Assembly (NCBI GenBank): GCA_037013495.1
Contig: CM072807.1
Span: 30,236,802-30,300,801, forward strand
DNA length: 64,000 nucleotides
Reading direction: 5' to 3'
From: Hippophae tibetana
Lineage: Eukaryota > Streptophyta > Magnoliopsida > Rosales > Elaeagnaceae
Every line of letters begins with the position of its first letter. Within the stretch, counting starts at the first letter, position 1. The notes below the pieces were generated by a model, which did not search any database, was not told the DNA's origin, and saw only the letters and a program-made list of their open reading frames with translations. The translations under genes and the position numbers were made by a program. Positions 53,372-64,000 of this stretch are shown one piece after another.

Positions 53372-55882
53372 CGAGGCGGTTCAACCTGACCCGGTTTTAC
53401 CCTAATGGATCCCCGGTCGTATCTTGCTATTCCGGGGACGGAATCCAACGTTCTTTTTATCAAAATTCACATAATTCGATTTCTGAGTGATTGACGGTCT
53501 CAATTTGAAGTAAAACATCATTTTAAATAAATATTTCATTAATGAAGTAGATAAATACACACGATAAATTAGATTTATTTTCTTCATTTTATTCAAGTTT
53601 AAATTCACAGAATCGCTCAAAAAGATAAATTGAGATAATTTGCAATTTCCACTTGCATAAAAAAAAGGAAAACGAAAAAACTAAAATTACAATTCCCGTG
53701 AAACAGAGCAAAACAGAGATTTTTTCAAAAATGGCTCTCAGAGTAAATGTTAGAATACAATTCAATCCAAAAAGTTCAAAAAACCATATGAACGTATAAT
53801 TTAAATGCAAAGGAAGCAAAATGGATGGGAAACATACCTCCTGCCAATGAACAAAATTTTTAATATTTGAAAAATTTCACTTTCAACATCGAGGCGGTTC
53901 AACCTGACCCGGTTTTACCCTAACGGATACCCGGTCGTATCTTTCTATTCCGGGGACGGAATCCAACGTTCTTTTTATCAAAATTCTCAAAATTCGATTT
54001 CTGAGTGATTGACGGTCTCAATTTGAAGTAAAACATAATTTTAAATAAAAATTTCAATAATGAAGCAGATAAATACCCACGATAAATTAGATTTATTTTC
54101 TTCATTTTTTTCAAGTTTAAATTCACAGAATCGCTCAAAAAGATTAATTGAGACAATTTGCAATTTCCATATGCATAAAAAAAAGAAAAACGAAAAAAAA
54201 AAATTACAATTCCCGTGAAACAGAGCAAAACAGAGATATTTTTCAAAAATGACTCTCATAGTAAATGTTAGAATACAATTCAATCCAAAAACGTTCAAAA
54301 AACCATATGAACGTATAATTTAAATGCATCGGAAACAAAATGACCCAGTTTTAACCTAACGGATACCCGGTCATATCTTGTTATTCCAGGGACGGAATCC
54401 AGCGTTATTTTTATCAAAATTCTCATAATTCTATTTCTGAGTGAATGACGGTCTCAATTTGAAGTAAAACATAATTTTAAATAAAAATTTCATTAATGAA
54501 GTAGATAAATACACACGATAAATTAGATTTATTTTCTTCATTTTTTTCAAGTTTAAATTCACAGAATCGCTCGAAAAGATAAATTGAGACAATTTGCAAT
54601 TTCCACTTGCATAAAAAAAAGGGAAGAGAAAAAACTAAAAATACAATTCCCTTGAAACAGAGCAAAAGAGATATTTTTTCAAAAATGGCGCTTATAGTAA
54701 ATGTTAGAATACAATTCAATCAAAAAACGTTCAAAAAACCATATAAACGTATAATTTAAATGCAGCAGAAACAAAATGGATTGAAAACATACCACCTCGC
54801 ATTGATCAAAATTTTTTATTTTTGAAAAATTTCACTTTCAACATCGAGGCAGGTCAACCTGACCCGGTTTTACCCTAACGGATACCCGATCATATTTTGC
54901 TTTTCCGGGGACGGAATCCAGCGTTCTTTTTATCAAAATTCTCATAATTCGATTTCTGAGTGAATAACGGTCTCAATTTGAAGTAAAACATAATTTTAAA
55001 TAAAAATTTCATTAATGAAGTAGATAAATACACACGATAAATTAGATTTATTTTCTTCATTTTTTTCAAGTTTAAATTCACAGAATCGCTCAAACAGATA
55101 AATTGAGACAATTTGCAATTTCCATATGCATAAAAAAAAGGAAAACGAAAAAACTAAAATGACAATTCCCGTGAAACAGAGCAAAACAGAGATATTTTTC
55201 AAAAATGGCTCTCATAGTAAATGTTAGAATACAATTCAATCCAAAAAGTTCAAAAAACCATATGAACGTATAATTTAAATGTAGCGTAAACAAAATGGAT
55301 TGAAAACATACCTCCTGGCATAGATCAAAATTTTTTATTTTTGAAAAATTTCACTTTCAACATCGAGGCGGGTCAACAAGAGCCGGTTTGACCCTAACGG
55401 ATACCCGTTCATATCTTGCTATTCCGAGGACGGAATCTAGCGTTATTTTTATCAAAATTCTCATAATTCGATTTTTGAGTGATTGACGGTCTCAATTTGA
55501 AGTAAAACATCATTTTAAATAAAAATTTCATTAATGAAGAAGATAAATACCCACGATAAATTAGATTTATTTTCATCATTTTTTTCAAGTTTAAATTCAC
55601 AGAATCGCTCATAAAGATGTATTGAGACAATTTGAAATTTCCATATGCATCAAAAAAAGGAAATTGAAAAAACTAAAATTACAATTCCCCTGAAACAGAG
55701 CAAAATAGAGATTTTTTCAAAAATGGCTCTCAAAGTAAATGTTAGAATACAATTCAATCTGAAAACGTTCAAAAAACCATATGAACGTATAATTTAAATG
55801 CAGCGGAAACAAAATGGATTGAAAACATACCTCCTGCCATTGATCAAAATTTTTTATTTTTCAAAAATTTCACTTTCAACAT
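53372..55882 (+). repeat. Condensed copy of the 46-50 kb region with a truncated monomer (M104-M108)
   Basis: Boxes are at 53372, 53890, 54845 and 55364; the box of M106 is deleted. M104 resembles 47145, M105 resembles 48180, M107 resembles 49217 and M108 starts like 49746. M106 mixes features of 50263 (ATTCCAGGGACGG, ATAATTCTATTTC) and 48698 (AGAGAAAAAACTAAAAATAC, CCCTTGAAAC). M108 ends like M77, with the switch between about 55575 and 55611. The zone is a shortened, recombined version of the earlier one. Confidence 0.8.
54331..54350 (+). repeat. Deletion junction removing dyad 1 (M105/M106 boundary)
   Basis: GGAAACAAAA runs directly into TGACCCAGTT. The ACATACCTCC box, the A/T tracts, the CGAGGCG box and the left arm of dyad 1 are missing. 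The two neighbouring boxes, 53890 and 54845, are 955 bp apart instead of about 1036, so about 81 bp are lost. Short AAAATG/ACATG-like similarity at the ends suggests microhomology. Confidence 0.85.
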
Positions 55883-56651
55883 CGATGCGGGTCAACATGA
55901 CCCGGTTTTACCCTAACGAATAACCGGTCATATCTTGTTATTCCGGGGACGGAATCCAGCGTTCTTTTTATCAAAATTCTCATAATTCGATTTCTGAGTG
56001 AATGATGGTCTCAATTTGAAGTAAAACATAATTTTAAATAAAAATTTCATTAATGAAATAGATAAATACACACGATAAATTAGATTTATTTTCTTCATTT
56101 TTTTCAAGTTTAAATTCAGAGAATCGCTCCAAAAGATAAATTGAGACATTATTCAATTTCCACTTGCATAAAAAAAATTAAAACGAAAAAACTAAAATTA
56201 CAATTCCTGTGAAACAGAGCAAAACAGAGATATTTTCAAAAATGGCTCTAATAGTAAATGTTAGAATACAATTCAATCCAAAAACGTTTAAAAAACCATA
56301 TGAACGTCTAATTTAAATGCAGCGGAAACAAAATGGATTGAAAACATACCTCATGCCATTAATCAAAATTTTTATTTTTGAAAAATTTCACTTTCAACAT
56401 CGAGGCGTTTCAACATGACCCAGTTTTACCCTAACGGATACCCGGTCATATCTTACTATTTCGGGGACGGAATCCAGTGTTCTTTTTATCAAAATTCTCA
56501 TAATTCAATTTCTGAGTGATTGACGGTCTCAATTTGAAGTAAAACATAATTTTAAATAAAAATTTCATTAATGAAGCAGATAAATACCCATGATAAATTA
56601 GATTTATTTTCTTCATTTTTTTCAAGTTTAAATTCACAGAATCGCTCAAAA

Positions 56652-58724
56652 AGATAAATTGAGACAATTTGCAATTTCCACTTGCATAAAAAAAAGGAAA
56701 ACGAAAAAACTAAAATTACAATTCCCGTGCAACTGTGCAAAAGAGAGATTTTTTCAAAAATGGCTCTCATAGTAAATGTTAGAATACAATTCAATCCAAA
56801 AACGTTCAGAAAACCATATGAATGTATAATTTATATGCAGCGGAAACAAAATGGATTGAAAACATACCTCCTGCCATTGATCAAAATTTTTTATTTTTTA
56901 AAAATTTCACTTTCAACATCGAGGCGGGTCATCATGACCCGGTTTTACCCTAACGGATACCCGGTTATATCTTGCTATTCCGGGGACGGAATCCAGCGTT
57001 CTTTTTATCAATATTCTCATAATTTGATTTCTGAGTGATTGACGGTCTCAATTTGAAGTAAAACATAATTTTAAATAAAAATTTCATTAATGAAGCACAT
57101 AAATACACACGATAAATTAGATTTATTTTCTTCATTTTTTTCAAGTTTAAATTCACAGAATCGCTCAAAAAGATAAATTGAGACAATTTGCAATTTCCAC
57201 TTGCATAAAAAAAAGGAAAACGAAAAAACTAAAATTACAATTCCCGGGAAACAGAGGAAAAGAGAGATTTTTTCAAAAATGGCTCTCATAGTAAATGTTA
57301 GAATACAATTCAATCTAAAAACGTTCAAAAAACCATATGAACGTATAATTTAAATGCAGCGGAAACAAAATGGATTGAAAACATACCTCCTGCCATTGAT
57401 CAAAATTTTTTATTTTTGAAAAATTTCACTTTCAACATCGAGGCGGGTCAACATGACCCGGTTTTACCCTAACGAATAACCGGTCATATCTTGTTATTCC
57501 GGGGACGGAATCCAGCGTTCTTTTTATCAAAATTCTCATAATTCGATTTCTGAGTGAATGACGGTCTCAATTTGAAGTAAAACATAATTTTAAATAAAAA
57601 TTTTATTAATGAAATAGATAAATACACACGATAAATTAGATTTATTTTCTTCATTTTTTTCAAGTTTAAATTCAGAGAATCGCTCCAAAAGATAAATTGA
57701 GACAATATTCAATTTCCACTTGCATAAAAAAAATTAAAACAAAAAAACTAAAATTACAATTCCTGTGAAACAGAGCAAAACAGAGATTTTTTCAAAAATG
57801 GCTCTAATAGTAAATGTTAGAATACAATTCAATCCAAAAACGTTTATAAAACCATATGAACGTATAATTTAAATGCAGCGGAAACAAAATGGATTGAAAA
57901 CATACCTCCTGCCATTGATAAAATTTTTTATTTTTGAAAAATTTCACTTTCAACATCGAGGCGTTTCAACATGACCCAGTTTTACCCTAACGGATACCCG
58001 GTCATATCTTACTATTTCGGGGACGGAATCCAGTGTTCTTTTTATCAAAATTCTCATAATTCGATTTCTGAGTGATTGACGGTCTAAATTTGAAGCAAAA
58101 CATCATTTTAAAAAAAATTTAATTCACGAAGCAGATAAATACCCACGATAAATTAGATTTATTTTCTTCTTATTTTTCAAGTTTAAATTCACAGAATGAC
58201 TCAAAAAGATGTATTGAGAAAATTTGAAATTTCCATATGCATCAAAAAAAGGAAAATGAAAAAATAAATTTACAATTCCGGTGCAACAGTGCAAAAGAGA
58301 GATTTTTTCAAAAATTGCTCTCATAGTAAATGTTAGAATACAATTCAATCCAAAAACGTTCAAAAAACCATATGAACGTATAATTTAAATGCAGCGGAAA
58401 CAAAATGGATTGAAAACATACCTCCTGCCATTTATCAAAATTTTTTATTTTTGAAAAATTTCACTTTCAACATCGATGCGAGTCAACATGACCCGGTTTT
58501 ACCCTAATGAATAACCGGTCATATCTTGTTATTCCGGGGACGGAATCTAACGTTCTTTTTATCAAAATTCTCATAATTCGATTTCTGAGTTATTGATGGT
58601 CTCAATTTGAAGTAAAACATAATTTTAAATAAAAATTTCATTAATGAAGTAGATAAATACACACGATAAATTAGATTTATTTTCTTCATTTTTTTCAAGT
58701 TTAAATTCACAGAATCGCTCGAAA
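56652..58724 (+). repeat. Recent 2,073 bp tandem duplication, copy 1
   Basis: Every landmark in this stretch recurs 2073 bp downstream. The start lies inside M110 and the end inside M114, with edges uncertain by some tens of bases. By eye I find only about half a dozen differences between the copies, for example AATGTATAAT against AACGTATAAT near 56821, and GAAGCAAAAC against GAAGTAAAAC near 58094. It is among the youngest events in the window. Confidence 0.9.
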
Positions 58725-60797
58725 AGATAAATTGAGACAATTTGCAATTTCCACTTGCATAAAAAAAAGGAAAACGAAAAAACTAAAATTACAATTCCCG
58801 TGCAACTGTGCAAAAGAGAGATTTTTTCAAAAATGGCTCTCATAGTAAATGTTAGAATACAATTCAATCCAAAAACGTTCAGAAAACCATATGAACGTAT
58901 AATTTATATGCAGCGGAAACAAAATGGATTGAAAACATACCTCCTGCCATTGATCAAAATTTTTTATTTTTTAAAAATTTCACTTTCAACATCGAGGCGG
59001 GTCATCATGACCCGGTTTTACCCTAACGGATACCCGGTTATATCTTGCTATTCCGGGGACGGAATCCAGCGTTCTTTTTATCAATATTCTCATAATTTGA
59101 TTTCTGAGTGATTGACGGTCTCAATTTGAAGTAAAACATAATTTTAAATAAAAATTTCATTAATGAAGCACATAAATACACACGATAAATTAGATTTATT
59201 TTCTTCATTTTTTTCAAGTTTAAATTCACAGAATCGCTCAAAAAGATAAATTGAGACAATTTGCAATTTCCACTTGCATAAAAAAAAGGAAAACGAAAAA
59301 ACTAAAATTACAATTCCCGGGAAACAGAGGAAAAGAGAGATTTTTTCAAAAATGGCTCTCATAGTAAATGTTAGAATACAATTCAATCTAAAAACGTTCA
59401 AAAAACCTTATGAACGTATAATTTAAATGCAGCGGAAACAAAATGGATTGAAAACATACCTCCTGCCATTGATCAAAATTTTTTATTTTTGAAAAATTTC
59501 ACTTTCAACATCGAGGCGGGTCAACATGACCCGGTTTTACCCTAACGAATAACCGGTCATATCTTGTTATTCCGGGGACGGAATCCAGCGTTCTTTTTAT
59601 CAAAATTCTCATAATTCGATTTCTGAGTGAATGACGGTCTCAATTTGAAGTAAAACATAATTTTAAATAAAAATTTTATTAATGAAATAGATAAATACAC
59701 ACGATAAATTAGATTTATTTTCTTCATTTTTTTCAAGTTTAAATTCAGAGAATCGCTCCAAAAGATAAATTGAGACAATATTCAATTTCCACTTGCATAA
59801 AAAAAATTAAAACAAAAAAACTAAAATTACAATTCCTGTGAAACAGAGCAAAACAGAGATTTTTTCAAAAATGGCTCTAATAGTAAATGTTAGAATACAA
59901 TTCAATCCAAAAACGTTTATAAAACCATATGAACGTATAATTTAAATGCAGCGGAAACAAAATGGATTGAAAACATACCTCCTGCCATTGATAAAAATTT
60001 TTATTTTTGAAAAATTTCACTTTCAACATCGAGGCGTTTCAACATGACCCAGTTTTACCCTAACGGATACCCGGTCATATCTTACTATTTCGGGGACGGA
60101 ATCCAGTGTTCTTTTTATCAAAATTCTCATAATTCGATTTCTGAGTGATTGACGGTCTAAATTTGAAGTAAAACATCATTTTAAAAAAAATTTAATTCAC
60201 GAAGCAGATAAATACCCACGATAAATTAGATTTATTTTCTTCTTATTTTTCAAGTTTAAATTCACAGAATGACTCAAAAAGATGTATTGAGAAAATTTGA
60301 AATTTCCATATGCATCAAAAAAAGGAAAATGAAAAAATAAATTTACAATTCCGGTGCAACAGTGCAAAAGAGAGATTTTTTCAAAAATTGCTCTCATAGT
60401 AAATGTTAGAATACAATTCAATCCAAAAACGTTCAAAAAACCATATGAACGTATAATTTAAATGCAGCGGAAACAAAATGGATTGAAAACATACCTCCTG
60501 CCATTTATCAAAATTTTTTATTTTTGAAAAATTTCACTTTCAACATCGATGCGAGTCAACATGACCCGGTTTTACCCTAATGAATAACCGGTCATATCTT
60601 GTTATTCCGGGGACGGAATCTAACGTTCTTTTTATCAAAATTCTCATAATTCGATTTCTGAGTTATTGATGGTCTCAATTTGAAGTAAAACATAATTTTA
60701 ATTAAAAATTTCATTAATGAAGTAGATAAATACACACGATAAATTAGATTTATTTTCTTCATTTTTTTCAAGTTTAAATTCACAGAATCGCTCGAAA
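58725..60797 (+). repeat. Recent 2,073 bp tandem duplication, copy 2
   Basis: Partner of 56652-58724. M114, at the join, has the left half of M118 (GATGCGAGTC, GCTCGAAAAG) and the right half of M110 (CCCGTGCAACTGTGC). That is the structure expected from one unequal exchange within the middle of a monomer. Differences from copy 1 include ACCTTATGAAC near 59406 and AATTTTAATTAAAAA near 60694. Confidence 0.9.
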
Positions 60798-61581
60798 AGA
60801 TAAATTGAGACAATATGCAATTTCCACTTGCATAAAAAAAAGGAAAAGGAAAAAACTAAAATTACAATTCCAGTGAAACAGAGCAAAACATAGATTTTTT
60901 CAAAAATGGCTCTCAGAGTAAATGTTAGAATACAATTCAATCAAAAAACGTTCAAAAAACCATATGAACGTATAATTTAAATGCAGCGGAAACCAAATGG
61001 ATTGAAAACATACCTCCTGCCATTGATCAAAATTTTTTATTTTTGAAAATTTTCACTTTCAACATCGAGGCGGGTAAACATGACCCGGTTTTACCCTAAC
61101 GGATACCCGGTCATATCTTCCTATTCCGGGGATGGAATCCAGCGTTCTTTTTATCAAAATTCTCAGAATTCGATTTCTGAGTGAATGACGGTCTCAATTT
61201 GACGTAAAACATCATTTTTAAAAAAATTAATTAACGAAGCAGATAAATACACACGATAAATTAGATTTATTTTCTTCATTTTTTTCAAGTTTAAATTCAT
61301 AGAATTGATCAAAAAGATAAGTTGAGATAATTTGCAATTTCCATATGCATAAAAAAAAAGGAAAACGAAAAAGCAAAAATTACAATTCCAGTGAAACAGA
61401 GCAAAACAGAGATTTTTTCAAAAATGGCTCTCATAGTAAATGTTAGAATACAATTCAATCCAAAAACGGTCAAAAAACCGTATGAACGTATAATTTAAAT
61501 GCGGCGGAAACAAAATGGATTGAAAACATACCTCCTGCATTGATCAAAAATTTTATTTTTGAAAAATTTCACTTTCAACAT

Positions 61582-63657
61582 CGAGGCGGGTCATCATGAA
61601 CTGGTTTTACCCTAACGGATACCCGGTCATATCTTGCTATTCCGGGGACGGAATCGAGTGTTCTTTTTATCAAAATTCTCAAAATTCGATTTCTAAGTGA
61701 TTGACGGTTGAAGTAAAACATAATTTTAAATAAAAATTTCATTAATGAAGCAGATAAATACCCACGATAAATTAGATTTATTTTCATCATTTTTTTCAAG
61801 TTTAAATTCACAGAATCGATCAAAAAGATAAATTGAGACAATTTACAATTTCCATATGCATAAAAAAAAGGAAAACGAAAAAACTAAAATTACAATTCCC
61901 GTGAAACAGAGCAAAAGAGAGATTTTTTCAAAAATGGCTCTCATAGTAAATGTTAGAATACAATTCAATCCAAAAATGTTCAAAAACCATATGAACGTAT
62001 AATTTAAATGCAGCGGAAACAAAATGGATTGAAAACATACCTCCTGCCATTGATCAAAATTTTTTATTTTTGAAAAATTTTACTTTCAACATCGAGGTGG
62101 GTCAACATGACCAGGTTTTACCCTAACGAATAACTGGTCATATCTTTTTATTCCGGGGATGGAATCCAGCGTTCTGTTTATCAAAATTCTCAAAATTCGA
62201 TTTCTGAGGGATTGACAGTCTCAATTTGAAGTAAAACATAATTTTAAATAAAAATTTCAATAATGAAGCAGATAAATACCCACGATAAATTAGATTTATT
62301 TTCTTCATTTTTTTCTAGTTTAAATTCACAGAATCGCTCAAAAAGATAAGTTGAGACAATTTGCAATTTTCATATGCATAAAAAAAAGGAAAACGAAAAA
62401 GCAAAAATTACAATTCCAGTGAAACATAGCAAAACTGAGATTTTTTTCAAAAATGGTTTTCATAGTAAATGTTAGAATACAATTCAATCCAAAAAGTTCA
62501 AAAAACCATATGAACGTATAATTTAAATGCAGCGGAAACAAAATGGATGGGAAACAAAATGGATGGGAAACATACCTCCTGCCCATGAACAAAATTTTTT
62601 ATTTTTGAAAAATTTCACTTTCAACATCGATGCGGTTCAACCTGACCCGGTTTTACCCTAACGGATCCCCGGTCGTATCTTTCTATTCCGGAGACGAAAT
62701 CCAACGTTCTTTTTATCAAAATTCTCATAATTCGATTTCTGAGTAATTGACGGTCTCAATTTGAAGTAAAACATCATTTTAAATAAATATTTCATTAAAG
62801 AAACAGATAAATACCCACGATAAATTAGATTTATTTTCTTCATTTTTTTAAAGTTTAAATTCACAGAATCGCTCGAAAAGATATATTGAGACAATTTGCA
62901 ATTTCCAGTTGCATAAAAAAAAGGAAAACGAAAAAACTAAAATTACAATTTCCGTGAAACAGAGCAAAACAGAGATTTTTTCAAAAATGGCTCTCAGAGT
63001 AAATGTTAGAATACAATTCAATCCAAAAAGTTCAAAAAACCATATGAACGTATAATTTAAATGTAGCAGAAACAAAATGGATTGAAAACATACCTCCTGG
63101 CATTGATCTAAATTTTTTATTTTTGGAAAATTTCACTTTCAACATCGAGGCGGGTCAACCTAACCCGGTTTTACCCTAAGGATACCCGGTCATATCTTGC
63201 TATTCCGGGGACGGAATCCAGCATTCTTTTTATCAAAATTCTCATAATTCGATTTCTGAGTGATTGACGGTCTCAATTTGAAGTAAAACATAATTTTCAA
63301 TAAAAATTTCAATAATGAAGCAGATAAATACCCACGATAAATTAGATTTATTTTCTTCATTTTTTTCTAGCGTAAATTCACAGAATCGCTCAAAAAGATA
63401 AGTTGAGACAATTTGCAATTTCCACTTGCATAAAAAAAGGAAAACGAAAAAATTAAAATTCTCGTGAAACAGAGTAAAACAGAGATTTTTTTCAAAAATG
63501 GTTTTCATAGTAAATATTAGAATACAATTCAATCCAAAAACTTTCAAAAAACCATATGAACGTATAATTTAAATGCAGCGGAAACAAAATGGATGGGAAA
63601 CATACCTCCTGGCATTGATCAAAATTTTTAATATTTGAAAAATTTCACTTTCAACAT
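61582..63657 (+). repeat. Marked four-monomer block X, copy 3 (2076 bp)
   Basis: Boxes are at 61582, 62093, 62628 and 63146, with the same steps as copies 1 and 2. The 7 bp deletion junction is at 61708/61709. The 16 bp duplication is at 62534-62549 and 62550-62565. It lies 10,286 bp from copy 2 and 18,068 bp from copy 1. Its upstream neighbour (M119) matches that of copy 1 (M84), so copies 1 and 3 share a longer context than either does with copy 2. Confidence 0.92.
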
Positions 63658-64000
63658 CGAGGCGGTTCAACCCGAGCCGGTTTGACCCTAACAGATCCCC
63701 GGTCGTATCTTGCTATTCCGATGACGGAATCTAGCGTTCTTTTTATCAAAATTCTCATAATTCGATTTTTGAGTGATTGACGGTCTCAATTTGACGTAAG
63801 ACATCATTTTAAATAAAAATTTCATTAATGAAGAAGATAAATACGCACGATAAATTAGATTTATTTTCATCATTTTTTTCAAGTTTAAATTCACAGTATC
63901 GATCAAAAAGATAAATTGAGACAATTTGCAATTTCCATATGCATAAAAAAATGGAAAACGAAAAAACTAAAATTACAATTCCCTTGAAACAGAGCAAAAG
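63658..64000 (+). repeat. Partial last monomer (M124)
   Basis: 343 bp of a monomer cut by the window edge. CCCGAGCCGG, GGAATCTAGCG, TTTGACGTAAGAC, GAAGAAGATAAATAC and TTTTCATCATT match M97 (49746), the trimer-zone type. The neighbour after block X therefore differs from that after copy 1 (45590) and copy 2 (53372). Confidence 0.85.

Larger units (their letters stand above)
55883..61581 (+). repeat. Segment A2 (M109-M119), expanded relative of 39935-43513
   Basis: Boxes are at 55883, 56401, 56920, 57439, 57957, 58474, 58993, 59512, 60030, 60547 and 61066. Left-half types follow those of segment A1, but with a four-monomer insertion caused by the internal 2,073 bp duplication. M109-M110 match M78-M79. 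M118-M119 match M83-M84 at an offset of about 18.07 kb. M111 and M115 keep the 22 bp that M80 and M81 have lost. Confidence 0.82.
1..64000 (+). repeat. Satellite DNA array, about 517 bp monomer, 124 copies
   Basis: The entire window is tandem copies of one A+T-rich monomer in a single orientation. The CGAGGCG-like box recurs 124 times between 38 and 63658, a mean step of about 517 bp, and most steps are 515-520 bp. Exceptions are 497 bp twice (40969 and 41466), 511, 535 and 512 bp in a repeated block, and one step shortened by about 81 bp near 54341. No inverted copies, transposon insertions or unique spacers were seen. Monomers fall into recognisable types arranged in higher-order repeats. 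The array runs off both ends of the window. The family is not one I recognise. Location on the chromosome and any function are unknown. Confidence 0.98.

Noticed and set aside
56682-57038. Plus-strand open frame of 118 codons, also at 58755-59111
   Set aside because: It lies across the monomer join and is duplicated only because the 2,073 bp block is duplicated. In other monomers the same frame is interrupted. Its reading is low-complexity and unlike any family I know.
1-64000. LTR or other mobile element ends as the origin of the array
   Set aside because: No tRNA-like primer site, polypurine tract with paired terminal repeats, or coding remnant was seen. The nested inverted repeat hints at a foldback origin, but the monomer as a whole lacks element ends.
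1-64000. CRISPR array
   Set aside because: The repeat unit is about 517 bp with no short repeat and unique spacer pattern, no cas genes, and the composition is that of a eukaryotic satellite.

Overview
The whole 64 kb window is one uninterrupted head-to-tail array of an A+T-rich satellite DNA. I marked the conserved CGAGGCG-like box in each copy (38, 557, 1075, 1594, 2113 ... 63146, 63658). This gives 124 monomers, all on the same strand, with a mean spacing of about 517 bp, most between 515 and 520 bp. I find no protein-coding gene, tRNA, rRNA, transposon body, CRISPR array or unique spacer sequence. The short open frames recur once per monomer because the monomer recurs, not because they are genes. 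Below, 'M1' to 'M124' are monomers counted by that box. All similarities were judged by eye.

Organism: a eukaryote with large satellite blocks. Sequence variation is concentrated at CpG sites (CG to TG or CA), as expected of a genome that methylates cytosine. A plant fits well, but I cannot name the species and do not recognise the repeat as a published family. The chromosomal location (centromeric, pericentromeric or subtelomeric) cannot be read from the sequence.

Monomer anatomy, starting at the CGAGGCG box: (i) a GC- and CpG-rich segment of about 80 bp with two dyads, CGGGTCA-NNN-TGACCCG and ATTCCG-GGGA-CGGAAT; (ii) a nested imperfect inverted repeat of about 140 bp centred near +193; (iii) an A-rich right half with a purine run, two CATATG sites and a minus-strand AG/GTATGT motif; (iv) an A/T-tract segment leading into the next box.

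Layout: 1-1.6 kb, array in progress. 1.6-7.8 kb, two near-identical 6-monomer higher-order repeats (3.1 kb each). 7.8-11.9 kb, two 4-monomer units lacking two of those six. 12.5-16.6 kb, two diverged 4-monomer units. 15.6-25.4 kb, a family built from monomer types E-C-B-G and D-C-B-G in 7-, 8- and 4-monomer versions. 25.4-39.9 kb, a patchwork with little long-range order but local amplifications and displaced copies of blocks found elsewhere. 39.9-45.6 kb and 55.9-63.7 kb, two related segments about 16-18 kb apart. The second contains an almost perfect 2,073 bp tandem duplication. 45.6-51.3 kb, dimer and trimer zones. A marked 2,076 bp four-monomer block occurs three times (43.5, 51.3 and 61.6 kb). 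Several monomers are left/right hybrids whose junctions fall in the same part of the monomer, as expected if unequal exchange built the array.
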